Shown: positions 42,830 through 52,871, numbered from the stretch's first letter. The stretch is 64,000 nucleotides of DNA from Tritonibacter multivorans (GCF_001458415.1 NZ_CYSD01000012.1:434001-498000), one strand, 5' to 3'. Notes: generated from the sequence alone by a model not told the origin. Translations and numbers: made by a program.

Positions 42830-43381
42830 ATGAGCCAGAACAAACGCGCCGAATTGATTCGAAACGCCCTGCCCCTGTTTTACCGAAATGGCTTTACCGC
42901 CACGGGAATGGATCTGGTCGCCAAGGAAACCGGCGTTTCCAAAACCTCGATCTACAAACACTTCCGCACCAAGGAAGAACTGATCCTTGCGGTGCTGCGG
43001 CTGCGCGACGAAAACTTCCGCAACTGGCTGTACCGCCGCATGGAGGACCTTGCGGATACGCCCAAGGGACAGCTGCTTGCGATGTTTGACGCGCTTGGCG
43101 AATGGTTTCGCGAGCCGGGCTATCAGGGCTGTATGTTTGTCAAAGCCGCGGCCGAGTTTCAGCAGGCCAGCGACCCGATCAACCAGCAGGCCTATCAGCA
43201 CAAGGAACTGCTTTTGGTGCATTTCACCGCGCTCTGCCGGGCGGCCGAATGCGCCGACCCCGAGGCGATGGCGCGCCAGATGCTGATCCTCAAGGAAGGC
43301 GCGATTGTTCTGGCCGCCATGTCACACAGCGACGCTCCCGCCGCCGAAGCCAAAGCGATGGCCGAACGCCTGCTGGCCTAG
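42830..43381 (+). CDS. TetR/AcrR-family transcriptional regulator
   Basis: Encodes 183 residues. The N-terminal helix-turn-helix reads GMDLVAKETGVSKTSIYKHF (residues 26-45), the canonical TetR form; the remaining helices form a ligand domain with EPGYQGCMFVKAAAEFQ. Target and ligand unknown. Upstream repeats suggest autoregulation and control of the divergent small hydrophobic peptide. It is convergent with uvrC, with three bases between stops. Confidence 0.92.
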   Translation: MSQNKRAELIRNALPLFYRNGFTATGMDLVAKETGVSKTSIYKHFRTKEELILAVLRLRDENFRNWLYRRMEDLADTPKGQLLAMFDALGEWFREPGYQGCMFVKAAAEFQQASDPINQQAYQHKELLLVHFTALCRAAECADPEAMARQMLILKEGAIVLAAMSHSDAPAAEAKAMAERLLA

Positions 43382-43384
43382 GCC

Positions 43385-45271
43385 TCAGCTGTCCTGGAAA
43401 TAGTTATAGATCTTTTCGGCCAGCGCTGCCGAGATACCATCCACCGCCTTCAGGTCCGCAAGGTTTGCCCGGCTGACCGCTTTGGCGCTGCCAAAATGGG
43501 TCAGCAGCGCCTTCTTCCGGTTGGCGCCGACACCGGCAATATCATCCAGCGGGTTTGCGGCCATGGACTTTGCCCGTTTGGCCCGGTGCGTGCCAATGGC
43601 AAAGCGGTGCGCCTCGTCCCGCATCCGCTGGATGAAATACAGCACCGGGTCATTGCGCTGCAGGGCAAAGGCGCGCGCGCCGGGGCGGTAGAACTCTTCC
43701 TTGCCGTGGTCGCGGTCCACCCCTTTGGCGACGCCGACCATGGGGATGTCCTGCACGCCGTGCTCTTCCATGATTTCGGCCACCGCCGAGACCTGCCCCG
43801 CGCCACCGTCGATCAGCAGCAAATCGGGCCAGAGGCCTTTGTCACGATCGGGGTCTTCCTTCAGCAGGCGGGAAAAGCGGCGGTTCAGCACCTCTTTCAT
43901 CATGCCGAAGTCATCGCCCGGAACGAGGTCCTCGCCTTTGATATTGAACTTGCGATAGGCGTTTTTCATGAAGCCCTCGGGACCCATGACAATCATGCCG
44001 CCCACCGCATTGGTGCCCTGAATGTGCGAGTTGTCGTAGACCTCGATCCGCTGCGGCGGCCCCTCCAGGCTGAAAGCCTCGGCAATGCCGCGCAGCAGCT
44101 TGGCCTGTGTGGCGCTTTCGGCCATCCGCCGGGCAAGGCTTTCGCGGGCGTTGCGCACCGCGCTGGCGACCAGTTCGGTCTTTTCCCCACGCTGCGGCAC
44201 CACGATCTCGACCTTGCGGTCGATCTTTTCGCCCAAAGCTTCGGCCATGACCTCTTGGTCTTCGATGTCGTCGGACAGGATCAGCTGGCGCGGTGGTTCC
44301 TTGGTGGAATAGAACTGCCCCAGAAACGCCCCCATGACCTCGGCTGGGCTCATGTCTTCGGCCACACGCGGGTAGAAGTCCTGATTGCCCCAGTTCTGGT
44401 TCGCGCGGATAAAGAACACCTGAACGCAGGCCTGACCGCTTTCCATATGCAGGCCAATAATATCCGCCTCGGCCACGCCGCGCGGGTTGATGCCCTGGCT
44501 GGTCTGCACCTGTGTCAGCGCCTTGATCCGGTCGCGCAGGGCGGCGGCGCGTTCAAACTCCATTGCTTCCGAGGCGGCCATCATCTGCTCTGCCAGTTCT
44601 TCCTGAATTTTGGTCGACCGCCCCGACAGGAACCGTTCCGCATCGCGGACGCTTGCGGCATAATCCTCGCGCGAGATCAGGTCGACGCAGGGGCCAGAGC
44701 AGCGCTTGATCTGGTATTGCAGACAGGGCCGTGTGCGGGCTTCGAATTGCGCGTCGGTGCAATTGCGCAGCAGGAAGGCTTTCTGCAATTGGTTGAGCGT
44801 CCGGTTGACCGCGCCGGCACTGGCAAAGGGGCCAAAATAGCTGCCTTTTTCCTTGCGCGCACCGCGGTGCTTTTTGATCTGCGGGAAGGCGTGGTTCTTG
44901 CCGACCAGAATATTGGGAAAGCTTTTGTCGTCACGCAGCAGCACATTGTATTTGGGCTTCAGCTGCTTGATCAGGTTCTGTTCCAGCAACAGCGCCTCGG
45001 TCTCGGTGCGCGTGGTCAGGAACATCATCGACGCGGTTTGCGCGATCATCTTCTCGATCCGGGCGCTGTGACCGGGACGGGAATAGTTCGACACCCGCGC
45101 GCGCAGGTTCCGCGCCTTGCCCACATAAAGCACCCGGCTGTCCTCATCCAGCATCCGATAAACCCCCGGTGCGGTCTCCAGATTTTTCAGGTAGTCCTGA
45201 ATCACCGCATAGCCGCGCAGGCCGCTGTTTTCGGTCGTTTCGGAAGACGGGGTTTCGATCGGGTCGCTCAT
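43385..45271 (-). CDS. uvrC: Excinuclease ABC subunit C
   Basis: Encodes 628 residues. Domains in order: GIY-YIG endonuclease ([22 protein letters not shown]), UVR helix ([20 protein letters not shown]), UvrC-type RNase H-like domain ([17 protein letters not shown] and [13 protein letters not shown]) and a C-terminal helix-hairpin-helix ([16 protein letters not shown]). It makes both incisions in nucleotide excision repair with UvrA and UvrB. Upstream is an A+T-rich gene-free stretch. Confidence 0.98.
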   Translation of the reverse strand: MSDPIETPSSETTENSGLRGYAVIQDYLKNLETAPGVYRMLDEDSRVLYVGKARNLRARVSNYSRPGHSARIEKMIAQTASMMFLTTRTETEALLLEQNLIKQLKPKYNVLLRDDKSFPNILVGKNHAFPQIKKHRGARKEKGSYFGPFASAGAVNRTLNQLQKAFLLRNCTDAQFEARTRPCLQYQIKRCSGPCVDLISREDYAASVRDAERFLSGRSTKIQEELAEQMMAASEAMEFERAAALRDRIKALTQVQTSQGINPRGVAEADIIGLHMESGQACVQVFFIRANQNWGNQDFYPRVAEDMSPAEVMGAFLGQFYSTKEPPRQLILSDDIEDQEVMAEALGEKIDRKVEIVVPQRGEKTELVASAVRNARESLARRMAESATQAKLLRGIAEAFSLEGPPQRIEVYDNSHIQGTNAVGGMIVMGPEGFMKNAYRKFNIKGEDLVPGDDFGMMKEVLNRRFSRLLKEDPDRDKGLWPDLLLIDGGAGQVSAVAEIMEEHGVQDIPMVGVAKGVDRDHGKEEFYRPGARAFALQRNDPVLYFIQRMRDEAHRFAIGTHRAKRAKSMAANPLDDIAGVGANRKKALLTHFGSAKAVSRANLADLKAVDGISAALAEKIYNYFQDS

Positions 45272-45741
45272 TTAGCCTACATATGATTCCCTGCTTCGTG
45301 CTGCAATCATTCGATCACGATTGCAAGCGTGGATACATCCACGGATCCTGTGGATAACCCCGGTGATATCTTTGGGCTATCTGCGAATTTCCCTTGTTTT
45401 TGGGCGGAAAACTAGGGTTGATTAAAAAACAGGCATATTGTTAAGTATATGATTTTAAATAAAACTTTTTTGACCAAATGGCAAGTGCTTGAATCCTAAA
45501 GAGTTTTTGTAACACTTCAGTAACCATTTTGTTTCGGGTGTATAAGTTCGGCTGACCCTAGGGAAATTGAACAGTGGCGCCGCAATTTCAGGTACTTATG
45601 CACCTTTGCTCCCCCCCCAAGTCGCCGAAGTTCCAAAGGCCCCTGCGCTGTTCGGCCTCTGTTCCTGCCACAGGGTCCAGGGCGCAGCAAACCCAAGGCG
45701 CACACCACCCGGACACGGCCTGTCTGGCGATGTTTTAAAAA
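45272..45741. other. Gene-free, A+T-rich intergenic stretch
   Basis: About 540 bases separate uvrC from the Ca/Na antiporter gene. The segment 45400-45560 is strikingly A+T-rich for this genome and has no convincing frame. A perfect DnaA-box sequence TGTGGATAA is at 45349-45357, and just upstream GTGGAT-AC-ATCCAC forms a short palindrome. Purpose unknown. Confidence 0.5.
45349..45357. promoter_or_regulatory. DnaA-box-like sequence
   Basis: TGTGGATAA is the exact complement of the consensus TTATCCACA. Single copy in this gap, 78 bases upstream of uvrC. Confidence 0.45.
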
Positions 45742-45778
45742 CAAAAAAACCTGCGCCCCGAACGGCACGGGATGCAGG
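45741..45778 (-). terminator. Rho-independent terminator of the antiporter gene
   Basis: On the minus strand, CCTGC...GCAGG (45774-45778 with 45750-45754) with an inner CCCG/CGGG pairing is followed by a T-run (45743-45749). It lies about 35 bases beyond the antiporter stop. Confidence 0.75.
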
Positions 45779-45812
45779 CCAAAAATTTCAATCCAATTAA
45801 GGGGCAACGCGC

Positions 45813-46757
45813 CTAGAGCAGCACCGCCATATAAAGACCATAGACCGCCGTCAGGGCGATGCCCCAGACCCGCGTGATATCGCGGCGCATGAACACGAAG
45901 GGGACAATCGCCAGCGACGCCGCAAGCATCACCCAAAGGTCAAAGGTCAGGAACTCTTTGGCGACGGGGATCGGGCCCACAAAGGTGGCAATACCGATGA
46001 TCGCAAGCAGGTTGAACATATTCGACCCAATCACATTGCCAAGCGCCACTTCGGCCTGACGCCGCAGCGCCGCCATCACGGTGGTGGCCAGTTCCGGCAA
46101 AGAGGTCCCGATGGCCACCAGCGTCAGCCCAATGACGGTCTCGCTCAACCCATACATGCGGGCAATCACGGTGGCGTTTTCCACCAACAGATCCGCCCCC
46201 AGCGGCAGGCCGATCAGCCCCAACAGCAGGTAGATCCCAATGCGCCAGTAAGGCATGTCGGGATCGGCTTCTTCGATGTCTTCCAGCTCGTCCGGTTCAC
46301 CGGCTGCCCGATGCGCCCGCGCCTCGCGGAAGGCATTGCCCAGCACCAGCACCAGCGCCGCCAGCAGGATCAGGCCCGACCAGAAGGTAAAGACACCAAA
46401 GAACGCCAGCGCAATGAACAGCACGGTTGCCAGCAGCATGAACACGTAGTTCTTGCGCGTGTCGCATTCGCTGGTGTGCAGCGCCCGCATCAGGGCGGGC
46501 ACGCCCAGGACCAGTAGAATATTGGCGGTGTTCGATCCCACCACATTCCCCATCGCAATCCCCGGCGATCCCTCATGAACAGCGCTGATTGCAATCAGCA
46601 GCTCTGGCGCAGAGGTACCAAAGGCCACGATCGTCAGGCTGACAATCAGGGCAGGCACGCCAAGGCGCAGGGATAGGTTCACAGCGCCGCGCACCAGCGC
46701 ATCGCCCGCCAAGAGCAGGATGAGCAGTCCGAGACCGGACAGCAACCAGGGCATCAT
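45813..46757 (-). CDS. Calcium/sodium antiporter (CaCA family, YrbG-like)
   Basis: Encodes 314 residues with about ten transmembrane helices. The duplicated alpha repeats are clear: VAFGTSAPELLIA in the first half and VAIGTSLPELATT in the second, each with the ion-binding Glu. A cytoplasmic acidic loop (DELEDIEEADPD) lies between the halves. It exchanges Ca2+ (or K+) for Na+ at the inner membrane. The upstream small Cys-rich gene overlaps by four bases. Confidence 0.92.
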   Translation of the reverse strand: MMPWLLSGLGLLILLLAGDALVRGAVNLSLRLGVPALIVSLTIVAFGTSAPELLIAISAVHEGSPGIAMGNVVGSNTANILLVLGVPALMRALHTSECDTRKNYVFMLLATVLFIALAFFGVFTFWSGLILLAALVLVLGNAFREARAHRAAGEPDELEDIEEADPDMPYWRIGIYLLLGLIGLPLGADLLVENATVIARMYGLSETVIGLTLVAIGTSLPELATTVMAALRRQAEVALGNVIGSNMFNLLAIIGIATFVGPIPVAKEFLTFDLWVMLAASLAIVPFVFMRRDITRVWGIALTAVYGLYMAVLL

Positions 46758-46942
46758 GATCGGGGATCTCCTTTTTTGCCAGGTTTCCCCTTGCAGTCGC
46801 AGGGGCCCTTGCCGATCTTAAAACGCCCGCATTTGGAGCAGCGGGCGGAATTGAGTTTTTTCTGTCCGGGAAACCGCAGGCGGCCAAACATGGCCAGAAC
46901 CGCCATCCCGATCAGAAAGAAGGTGACGATTTTTACCAGCAC
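46754..46942 (-). CDS. Small membrane-anchored Cys-rich protein
   Basis: Encodes 62 residues. It starts at a GTG, has an N-terminal transmembrane helix (LVKIVTFFLIGMAVLAMFG) and a short cytosolic tail with four cysteines (ARCSKCGRFKIG and GPCDCKG), spaced like a zinc ribbon half. It overlaps the antiporter gene by four bases. Conserved arrangement suggests a real gene; function unknown. Confidence 0.7.
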   Translation of the reverse strand: MLVKIVTFFLIGMAVLAMFGRLRFPGQKKLNSARCSKCGRFKIGKGPCDCKGKPGKKGDPRS

Positions 46943-46957
46943 ACCCGCACCCGCCGA

Positions 46958-47764
46958 TCAGAGGCCGAAGCGTGCAAAATGCGCGCGTTCTTCGACAATC
47001 GCCATGGCGTCCTGCGCCACGGACAGACCAATGCGGCCCAGCATCGGGCGCTTCACGCCATAGCGGCGGAATTTGACCTTCTTGCCAAAGCGCGCCTGTA
47101 GAAATGGTTTCAGATGCCCGATCCCATCAATCAGACCCAGCGCCTCGGCCCGACGGGCGAGCCAGACTTCGCCGGTGAACAGCTCTTCTGAAGTGTCGAG
47201 CTTGTCGCCCCGCCGCGCGGTCACATGGTTGATGAAATTGGCGTGGATATCCCCAAGCAACCCTTCAAGGCGAGCGACATCCTCTTTCTGTTCCGGGCGG
47301 AACGGGTCGAGCATGGATTTGCTTTTACCCGCGGTGTGGACGCGGCGTTCGATCCCCTGACGGGCCAGAAACACATGCGCGCCGAAACCTGCGGAGATCA
47401 CCCCGATCGACCCCAGAACCGAACTTTCATCGGCGTAGATCTCATCCGCGGCGGCGGCCAGCCAGTAGCCGCCAGACGCTGCGACGTCTTCGACAAACGC
47501 GATGACGGGGACATCCAGTTCTTCGGACAGGCGGCGGATACGCGCGCCAATCAGCGAGCTTTGCACCGGGCTCCCGCCGGGAGAATTGATCTCCAGTGCG
47601 ACGGCTGCGGGTTTTCCACGGCGAAACGCGCGCTCCAGAACTGGAGCAAGCGTGATGTCATTCAGCGCCCCGCGACCGGCCATGCCGATGGCGCCATTGA
47701 GGCGCACGACAGAGACCACGGGCGGGCGTTTGACGAAAGGCAGACGAAATCTCATGGCGCCCAT
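46958..47764 (-). CDS. S49-family (SppA-like) serine protease
   Basis: Encodes 268 residues. Motifs VALEINSPGGSPVQS, FVEDVAASGGYWLAAAADEI (catalytic Ser in ASGGY) and VLGSIGVISAG match SppA, with the Lys of AGKSKSMLDPF as the likely base. It is probably a short, soluble or peripherally membrane-bound signal-peptide peptidase-like enzyme; there is no N-terminal transmembrane helix of the usual kind. The ATG at 47764 follows GAGGG; 47755 is an alternative. Fifteen bases separate it from the small Cys-rich gene downstream. Confidence 0.9.
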   Translation of the reverse strand: MGAMRFRLPFVKRPPVVSVVRLNGAIGMAGRGALNDITLAPVLERAFRRGKPAAVALEINSPGGSPVQSSLIGARIRRLSEELDVPVIAFVEDVAASGGYWLAAAADEIYADESSVLGSIGVISAGFGAHVFLARQGIERRVHTAGKSKSMLDPFRPEQKEDVARLEGLLGDIHANFINHVTARRGDKLDTSEELFTGEVWLARRAEALGLIDGIGHLKPFLQARFGKKVKFRRYGVKRPMLGRIGLSVAQDAMAIVEERAHFARFGL

Positions 47765-47896
47765 GTAGAATGCGCGCGTCCCTCAAACAAGGTTTCGAGG
47801 CGCGGGAAATTCCCACATAGGTAAATTGAACGCGAATGGGGGCGTCTGCACAACAGATCGCCCCACATTCATATGCAAATCATGCCGCCCGCTGGC

Positions 47897-48658
47897 TTAG
47901 TCCCGCAGACGCCAGCCGGTGCGGAAGATCCAGCCAACGATGGCCAGACACAGCGCGGTGAACCCGGCGATGGCCAACAGGCTGAGGCCGACAGGCACAT
48001 CCGCCTGATCAAAGAACGCCCAGCGGAAGCCCGAAATCAGATAGACCACCGGATTGAACAGCGTCACCGTCTGCCAGAACGGCGGCAGCATGCTGATCGA
48101 ATAGAAAGAGCCTCCCAAAAACACCAAGGGGGTCACCACCAAAAGCGGGATCAGCTGCAGCTGTTCGAAACTGCGCGCCCAGATGCCAATGATGAACCCC
48201 ATCAGCGCAAAGCTGACGCAGGTCAGGACCAGAAACAGCACCATTGCCAGCGGGTGGGCAATGGTCAGATCCACAAACAGCGCCGAGGTCGCAAGGATCA
48301 CCACCCCGATAAACAACGCCTTGGTTGCGGCCGCGCCCACATAGCCAATGACAATCTCAAGGAAGTTCACAGGCGCCGAAAGGATTTCATAAATCGTGCC
48401 CATAAATTTCGGGAAATAAATCCCGAAGGAGGCATTGGTCATACCCTGGGTCATCACGGTCAGCATGATCAGGCCGGGGACAATGAAGGCGCCATAAGGC
48501 ACGCCCTCGACCTCTTGGATCCGGCTGCCAATCGCGGCGCCAAAGACCACGAAATACAGCGAGGTGGAAATCACTGGCGACAGGAAGCTTTGGGCAAGCG
48601 TGCGGAAAAACCGCGCCATCTCATAGCGGTAGATGGCGGCAATGGCGGTCCAGTTCAT
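47897..48658 (-). CDS. ABC-2 type transporter permease
   Basis: Encodes 253 residues with six transmembrane helices. The [18 protein letters not shown] segment and the long first cytosolic helix ([21 protein letters not shown]) match ABC-2 permeases of the YadH/DrrB type. It starts within the stop of the ATPase gene (ATGA), so the two form one exporter. Substrate unknown. Confidence 0.9.
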   Translation of the reverse strand: MNWTAIAAIYRYEMARFFRTLAQSFLSPVISTSLYFVVFGAAIGSRIQEVEGVPYGAFIVPGLIMLTVMTQGMTNASFGIYFPKFMGTIYEILSAPVNFLEIVIGYVGAAATKALFIGVVILATSALFVDLTIAHPLAMVLFLVLTCVSFALMGFIIGIWARSFEQLQLIPLLVVTPLVFLGGSFYSISMLPPFWQTVTLFNPVVYLISGFRWAFFDQADVPVGLSLLAIAGFTALCLAIVGWIFRTGWRLRD

Positions 48659-49599
48659 TGTGCAGCCTCCTGCGGGCGGGCGTCATTGACCAGCGTCACA
48701 AAGATATCTTCGAGGCTGGATTGGCGGGTCTGCACATCCGCAAGCGTCAGGCCTGCCGCAGCCACATCATTCAAAAGTGCGGTAATCCCGGTGCGTTCGG
48801 CGCGGGTGTCATAGGTGTAGATCAGGCTTTTGCCGCCTTCGCCCAGGCGCAGATCATAGCTGTCCAGCGCCTCTGGAACGGCTGCCAGCGTGTCGGTCAG
48901 CTGCACCTCAAGTTCCTTTTGCCCCATCTGCTGCATCAGGTGGTCTTTGTCTTCAACCAGAAGGATCTCGCCCTTGGCGATCACCGCAATCCGGTCTGCC
49001 ATGGCCTCGGCCTCTTCGATGTAATGGGTGGTCAGGATCACGGTCACACCGCTGTCGCGCAGGTCGGCGACGACCTCCCACATATCCTTGCGCAGCTCTA
49101 CGTCCACGCCGGCGGTGGGTTCGTCCAGAAACAGAACACGGGGTTCATGGCTCAGCGCCTTGGCGATCAGCACGCGGCGCTTCATGCCGCCCGACAGTTC
49201 GCGGATCTGCGCATTGCGCTTGTCCCAAAGCGACAGCTTCTTCAGCACCTCTTCCAGCAGCGCATCATTGCGCCGCTTACCGAACAAGCCCCGCGACAGG
49301 CGCACGGTGTTAAAGACGGTCTCAAACGGCTCCAGCGTCAGTTCCTGTGGCACCAGACCGATCAGGCCGCGCGCGGCGCGGTATTCCGACTGGATGTCAA
49401 ATCCGCCCACCGTCACCGTTCCCGACGTCAGTTTGGTAATGCCGCAAACCGTGGAAATCAGGGTTGTCTTGCCCGCCCCATTGGGACCAAGCAGCGCAAG
49501 GATCTCGCCCTCGCGAATATCGAGCGTCGCCCCCCGGAGGGCCTCGAACCCGCCGTCATAGGTTTTACGCAGGTCCTTGATGGACAGGATAGAGGTCAT
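48655..49599 (-). CDS. ABC transporter ATP-binding protein
   Basis: Encodes 314 residues. Walker A ([14 protein letters not shown]), signature ([15 protein letters not shown]), Walker B ([13 protein letters not shown]) and the H-loop ([14 protein letters not shown]) are complete. A C-terminal extension of about 90 residues is typical of YadG/DrrA-type exporters. It is cotranscribed with the ABC-2 permease. Confidence 0.95.
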   Translation of the reverse strand: MTSILSIKDLRKTYDGGFEALRGATLDIREGEILALLGPNGAGKTTLISTVCGITKLTSGTVTVGGFDIQSEYRAARGLIGLVPQELTLEPFETVFNTVRLSRGLFGKRRNDALLEEVLKKLSLWDKRNAQIRELSGGMKRRVLIAKALSHEPRVLFLDEPTAGVDVELRKDMWEVVADLRDSGVTVILTTHYIEEAEAMADRIAVIAKGEILLVEDKDHLMQQMGQKELEVQLTDTLAAVPEALDSYDLRLGEGGKSLIYTYDTRAERTGITALLNDVAAAGLTLADVQTRQSSLEDIFVTLVNDARPQEAAQ

Positions 49600-49682
49600 A
49601 GGCCGTCCCTTATTTGATCCCAGTCTCCTACCCCAGAGGCGCAGGAGACAATGTGAAGCAGTTCACAATTACAGGGATAAAG

Positions 49683-49701
49683 TGCCGCCGCCCAAGCGGC
49701 A
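49683..49701 (-). terminator. Hairpin after hemE
   Basis: On the minus strand a 6-bp stem (49696-49701 with 49683-49688), 7-base loop, followed by CTTTAT; about 19 bases beyond the hemE stop. Weak terminator. Confidence 0.45.
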
Positions 49702-49719
49702 ACAGGGGGACGGTGCGGA

Positions 49720-50754
49720 TCAGCCCTCGCGGACGGTATCAATCATCCGCTGCACATTGTCGGGATCTGCGTCCGGTGTGATGCCATGGCCAAGATTGAA
49801 GATATGCGGCCCCTTGGAGAACGCCTTCACGATCTTGCGGGTCTCGTCCACCAGCTCTTGGCCACCCGTGACCATATGGCGCGAGGCGAGGTTGCCCTGC
49901 ACGCAGCCATCGACTTGCAGGTTGGCCGCCGCCCAATCCGGCGCGACAGAGTTATCCAGCGCCAGACAGTCGATCCCGGTCTCCTTGGCAAAGCCCACGT
50001 AAGCCTCGCCTGCTTCACGCGGGAAACCGATGACGGGAATGCCCGGATGGCGGTCTTTCAGCGCCGCTGTGATGACCCGGCAGGGCTCCAGCGCGTATTT
50101 GCGGAAGGCCTCGCCCTTGAGCGACCCCGCCCAGCTGTCAAAGATCTTCACCACTTCAGCGCCCACTTCGATCTGCGCGCTCAGGTATTCGATGGTGGCG
50201 GCCGTGATGCGATCCAGCAGCGCCTCGAACAGGGCGGTGTTTTCCTGCCGCAACGCATGGGCCGGACCCTGATCCGGAGTGCCACGGCCAGCGATCATAT
50301 AGGTCGCCACGGTCCAGGGTGCGCCTGCAAAACCGATCAGCGTGGTTTCTTGCGGCAGTTCGCGCGACAGGATTTTCACTGTCTCGTAGATCGGGTTCAG
50401 GGTCTCGTGAATGTCCGACACCGGGCCCAGCTTGTCAAAATCGCCTTGGGTGGTGATGGTCGACAGGCGCGGGCCTTCGCCGGTGACAAACCACAGATCC
50501 GCGCCCAGCGCCTGGGGGATCAGCAGGATATCGGCAAAAAGGATCGCCGCGTCGAACCCGTATCGACGGATCGGCTGCAACGTGACCTCGGCCGCGAGCT
50601 CGGGGTTATAGCACAGAGACAGAAAATCCCCAGCCTGCGCCCGGGTGGCACGGTACTCCGGCAGGTAACGGCCCGCCTGACGCATCATCCAGATCGGCGG
50701 CACGTCCTGGGTTTCGCCTGCAAGGGCTTTCAGGATTTTCTTCTGCTCGCTCAT
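49720..50754 (-). CDS. hemE: Uroporphyrinogen decarboxylase
   Basis: Encodes 344 residues. The N-terminal signature [17 protein letters not shown] and the internal [18 protein letters not shown] are diagnostic. The enzyme decarboxylates uroporphyrinogen III to coproporphyrinogen III in haem synthesis. hemC is divergent, starting 112 bases away, and hemF is nearby, so three haem genes share this part of the window. Confidence 0.97.
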   Translation of the reverse strand: MSEQKKILKALAGETQDVPPIWMMRQAGRYLPEYRATRAQAGDFLSLCYNPELAAEVTLQPIRRYGFDAAILFADILLIPQALGADLWFVTGEGPRLSTITTQGDFDKLGPVSDIHETLNPIYETVKILSRELPQETTLIGFAGAPWTVATYMIAGRGTPDQGPAHALRQENTALFEALLDRITAATIEYLSAQIEVGAEVVKIFDSWAGSLKGEAFRKYALEPCRVITAALKDRHPGIPVIGFPREAGEAYVGFAKETGIDCLALDNSVAPDWAAANLQVDGCVQGNLASRHMVTGGQELVDETRKIVKAFSKGPHIFNLGHGITPDADPDNVQRMIDTVREG

Positions 50755-50866
50755 GATCTGCCTCTTTTAATTTGATGCCCCTCCGAGGTCTGCTTTCAGC
50801 GGCAAATTGTCAAGGTGGAAGGCCGCGCGCTTGCCACGACAGAATGTCGCGATTATGGCTGTGGCC

Positions 50867-51829
50867 ATGACATTGACCCTGCCCTCCCCCGCTTCGCCCC
50901 TCAAAATCGGCACCCGTGGTTCGCCTTTGGCGCTGGCGCAGGCCTATGAGACGCGCGCGCGGCTCAGCGCGGCGTTCAGCCTGCCGGAAGAGGCGTTCGA
51001 GATCGTGGTGATCCAGACCACGGGCGACAACCGCGCCATGATCGACGCCGACCGACCGCTCAAGGAAATCGGCAACAAGGGTCTGTTCACCAAGGAAATC
51101 GAAGAGGCCATGCTGGCCGGCACCATCGACATTGCGGTGCATTCGACCAAAGACATGCCGACAGTGCAGCCCGAGGGGCTGGTGATCGACTGTTTCCTGC
51201 CGCGCGAAGACGTGCGGGATGCCTTTGTGTCCCCGTCGTTCAAGGGCATTGCCGATCTGCCCGAAGGCGCGGTTGTGGGCTCGTCCTCTCTGCGCCGCCG
51301 GGCACAGCTACTCTATCGCCGCCCGGACCTGAAGGTCGTGGAATTCCGCGGCAATGTGCAGACCCGCCTGAAGAAACTGAACGATGGCGTCGCGCAATGC
51401 ACCTTCCTGGCCATGGCAGGCCTCAGCCGTCTGGACATGTTGGATCAGGTGCCCGCGACGGCGGTAGAGGTCACCGACATGCTGCCTGCCGTTGCGCAGG
51501 GCGCCATATGCATTGAACGTCGGATCAGCGATGACCGCACAGGCGAGATGCTGGCCGCCATCCACCACGGTGAAACCGGCCAACGCCTGACCGCAGAACG
51601 CGCCTTCCTCGAGGCGCTGGATGGGTCCTGCGAAACCCCCATCGCAGGGCTGGCAGAGCTGACAGGTGGTCAGCTGCACCTGCGCGGCGAACTGCTGCGC
51701 CCGGACGGCTCCGAAGCGATCTCTGGCGCGCTGAGCGGTGCTGTGTCCGATGCGCGTGACATTGGTCAGTCCCTGGCAGCGCAGCTGCGCAATCAGGCTG
51801 GTCCGGGCTTTTTTGACTGGCATAGCTAA
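50867..51829 (+). CDS. hemC: Hydroxymethylbilane synthase
   Basis: Encodes 320 residues from MTLTLPSPASPLKIGTRGSP. Motifs HSTKDMPT, FRGNVQTRLKKL and the dipyrromethane-binding region LEALDGSCETPIAGLA (Cys) are complete. It polymerises four porphobilinogen units. An ATG at 50855 would add four residues. It is divergent from hemE. Confidence 0.96.
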   Translation: MTLTLPSPASPLKIGTRGSPLALAQAYETRARLSAAFSLPEEAFEIVVIQTTGDNRAMIDADRPLKEIGNKGLFTKEIEEAMLAGTIDIAVHSTKDMPTVQPEGLVIDCFLPREDVRDAFVSPSFKGIADLPEGAVVGSSSLRRRAQLLYRRPDLKVVEFRGNVQTRLKKLNDGVAQCTFLAMAGLSRLDMLDQVPATAVEVTDMLPAVAQGAICIERRISDDRTGEMLAAIHHGETGQRLTAERAFLEALDGSCETPIAGLAELTGGQLHLRGELLRPDGSEAISGALSGAVSDARDIGQSLAAQLRNQAGPGFFDWHS

Positions 51830-51882
51830 GCGCGCAACCGCCCAGCCCCGCCTGTATTTCGTCAGGCATCGTCAAAGTTGGA

Positions 51883-52011
51883 CCCGCCTTCGCCTGCGGC
51901 GGGCGGAGCACTCCCGCCCCTTTTTCAGGAGGCAGAGCCTCCTTCAAAAGCGTTGGGCCAGGCAGGCCGCGCCGAAGGCGCGGCCTGCCTCCCGGCGATG
52001 CGCGTAGCGCA
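51883..52011. repeat. Palindromic mosaic after hemC (REP-like)
   Basis: Within about 130 bases are five hairpins: CCCGCC/GGCGGG (51883-51903), GGGCGG/CCGCCC (51901-51919, then CTTTTTC), AGGAGGC/GCCTCCT (51927-51943), a perfect 14-bp stem with 3-base loop (51960-51990) and TGCGC/GCGCA (51999-52011). The first two share bases and exclude each other. The second may terminate hemC. The density suggests a dispersed genomic repeat. Confidence 0.7.
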
Positions 52012-52067
52012 GCGCAAACCCTCTCTCCGGTCGCCAAATCACAGGGCTCGCGCCATGGCAAAAACCG

Positions 52068-52871
52068 CTATTGCGATGCCCAGCGCAGCCAAGCCTCTGG
52101 GTTGCCCGCAAAGACATTGATGTCAACGTCACCGGCAATCCCGGCCATCCGCCCGGTGCCCGTGTATTGCCAGAACAGCCAGTTTGCGCCGGGGTAGACC
52201 TCGCGCGGGTGACCTGCCACCGACCGCAGCCAGAACTGCGCGCCGCGCAGCCGCCCAATCCCGGTGTCCCGCCAGAAATCCACGGTTGTGTAAATCACTG
52301 GTGTCTTGCCATAGTGGCGTTCGATCAGATTGATAAACCGCTGCGCCTCGCGGCGCACCTGCGCCCCTTTTGGTCGCCGCTTGCAGGTTTTCGACTGATG
52401 GTTCCATTCCATATCGAGAACTGGCGGCAAAGCCCTGCTGTCGCGGGGCACATTGCGGATAAACCACCGCGCCTGCGCCTCGGGCGAGCGGCAGAAATAA
52501 TAGTAGTGATAGGCCCCGCGCTTCACCCCCGCCCGGCGCGCCCCGCGCCAGTTGTCCCGGAACTTCGGGTCCAGCACATCCCCGCCTTCGGTGGCCTTGA
52601 TATAGGCAAAACTGACGCCTTCGCGCCGAATACGCGACCAATCAATCGCGCCTTGCCAGCGCGACACGTCGATCCCATGCACCGGGTAATTGTGCGGGCG
52701 GCGCCCCTGCCAGTCATGCGGGTCGCTGTCACCAAACTTTGGATAAACCGCCAGCCGGGCCACCGATGCGGCGTTCGCGCTGGTCGAAGGTGGACCTGTA
52801 TCCGGAGCAGATCCGGGACCAGATCCACAGGCCGCCAAGAGGAAAAGTGCCAAAGCAAACAGCCGCCGCAT
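52068..52871 (-). CDS. Glycoside hydrolase family 25 (lysozyme-like) lipoprotein
   Basis: Encodes 267 residues starting MRRLFALALFLLAACGSG, a lipobox (LAAC) after a short signal. The GH25 fold is clear: HGIDVSRWQGAIDWSRI, FAYIKATEGGDVLDPKF, PVLDMEW (catalytic Asp/Glu) and WLFWQYTGTGR. Such proteins hydrolyse peptidoglycan. The product is probably lipid-anchored in the cell envelope. Upstream is 124 bases from hemF. Confidence 0.92.
   Translation of the reverse strand: MRRLFALALFLLAACGSGPGSAPDTGPPSTSANAASVARLAVYPKFGDSDPHDWQGRRPHNYPVHGIDVSRWQGAIDWSRIRREGVSFAYIKATEGGDVLDPKFRDNWRGARRAGVKRGAYHYYYFCRSPEAQARWFIRNVPRDSRALPPVLDMEWNHQSKTCKRRPKGAQVRREAQRFINLIERHYGKTPVIYTTVDFWRDTGIGRLRGAQFWLRSVAGHPREVYPGANWLFWQYTGTGRMAGIAGDVDINVFAGNPEAWLRWASQ

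Noticed and set aside
45567-45800. 77-residue plus-strand frame with TTG start in the A+T-rich gap
   Set aside because: An AGGGA precedes it, but it runs through the convergent terminator and has low-complexity, non-protein-like sequence.
45517-45936. 139-residue minus-strand frame at the antiporter end
   Set aside because: Overlaps the antiporter gene out of frame, crosses its terminator, and has no plausible family; composition is that of a shadow frame.
51525-52061. 178-residue minus-strand frame across the hemC end
   Set aside because: It is mainly translation of the palindromic mosaic and antisense hemC; such frames in repeats are spurious.
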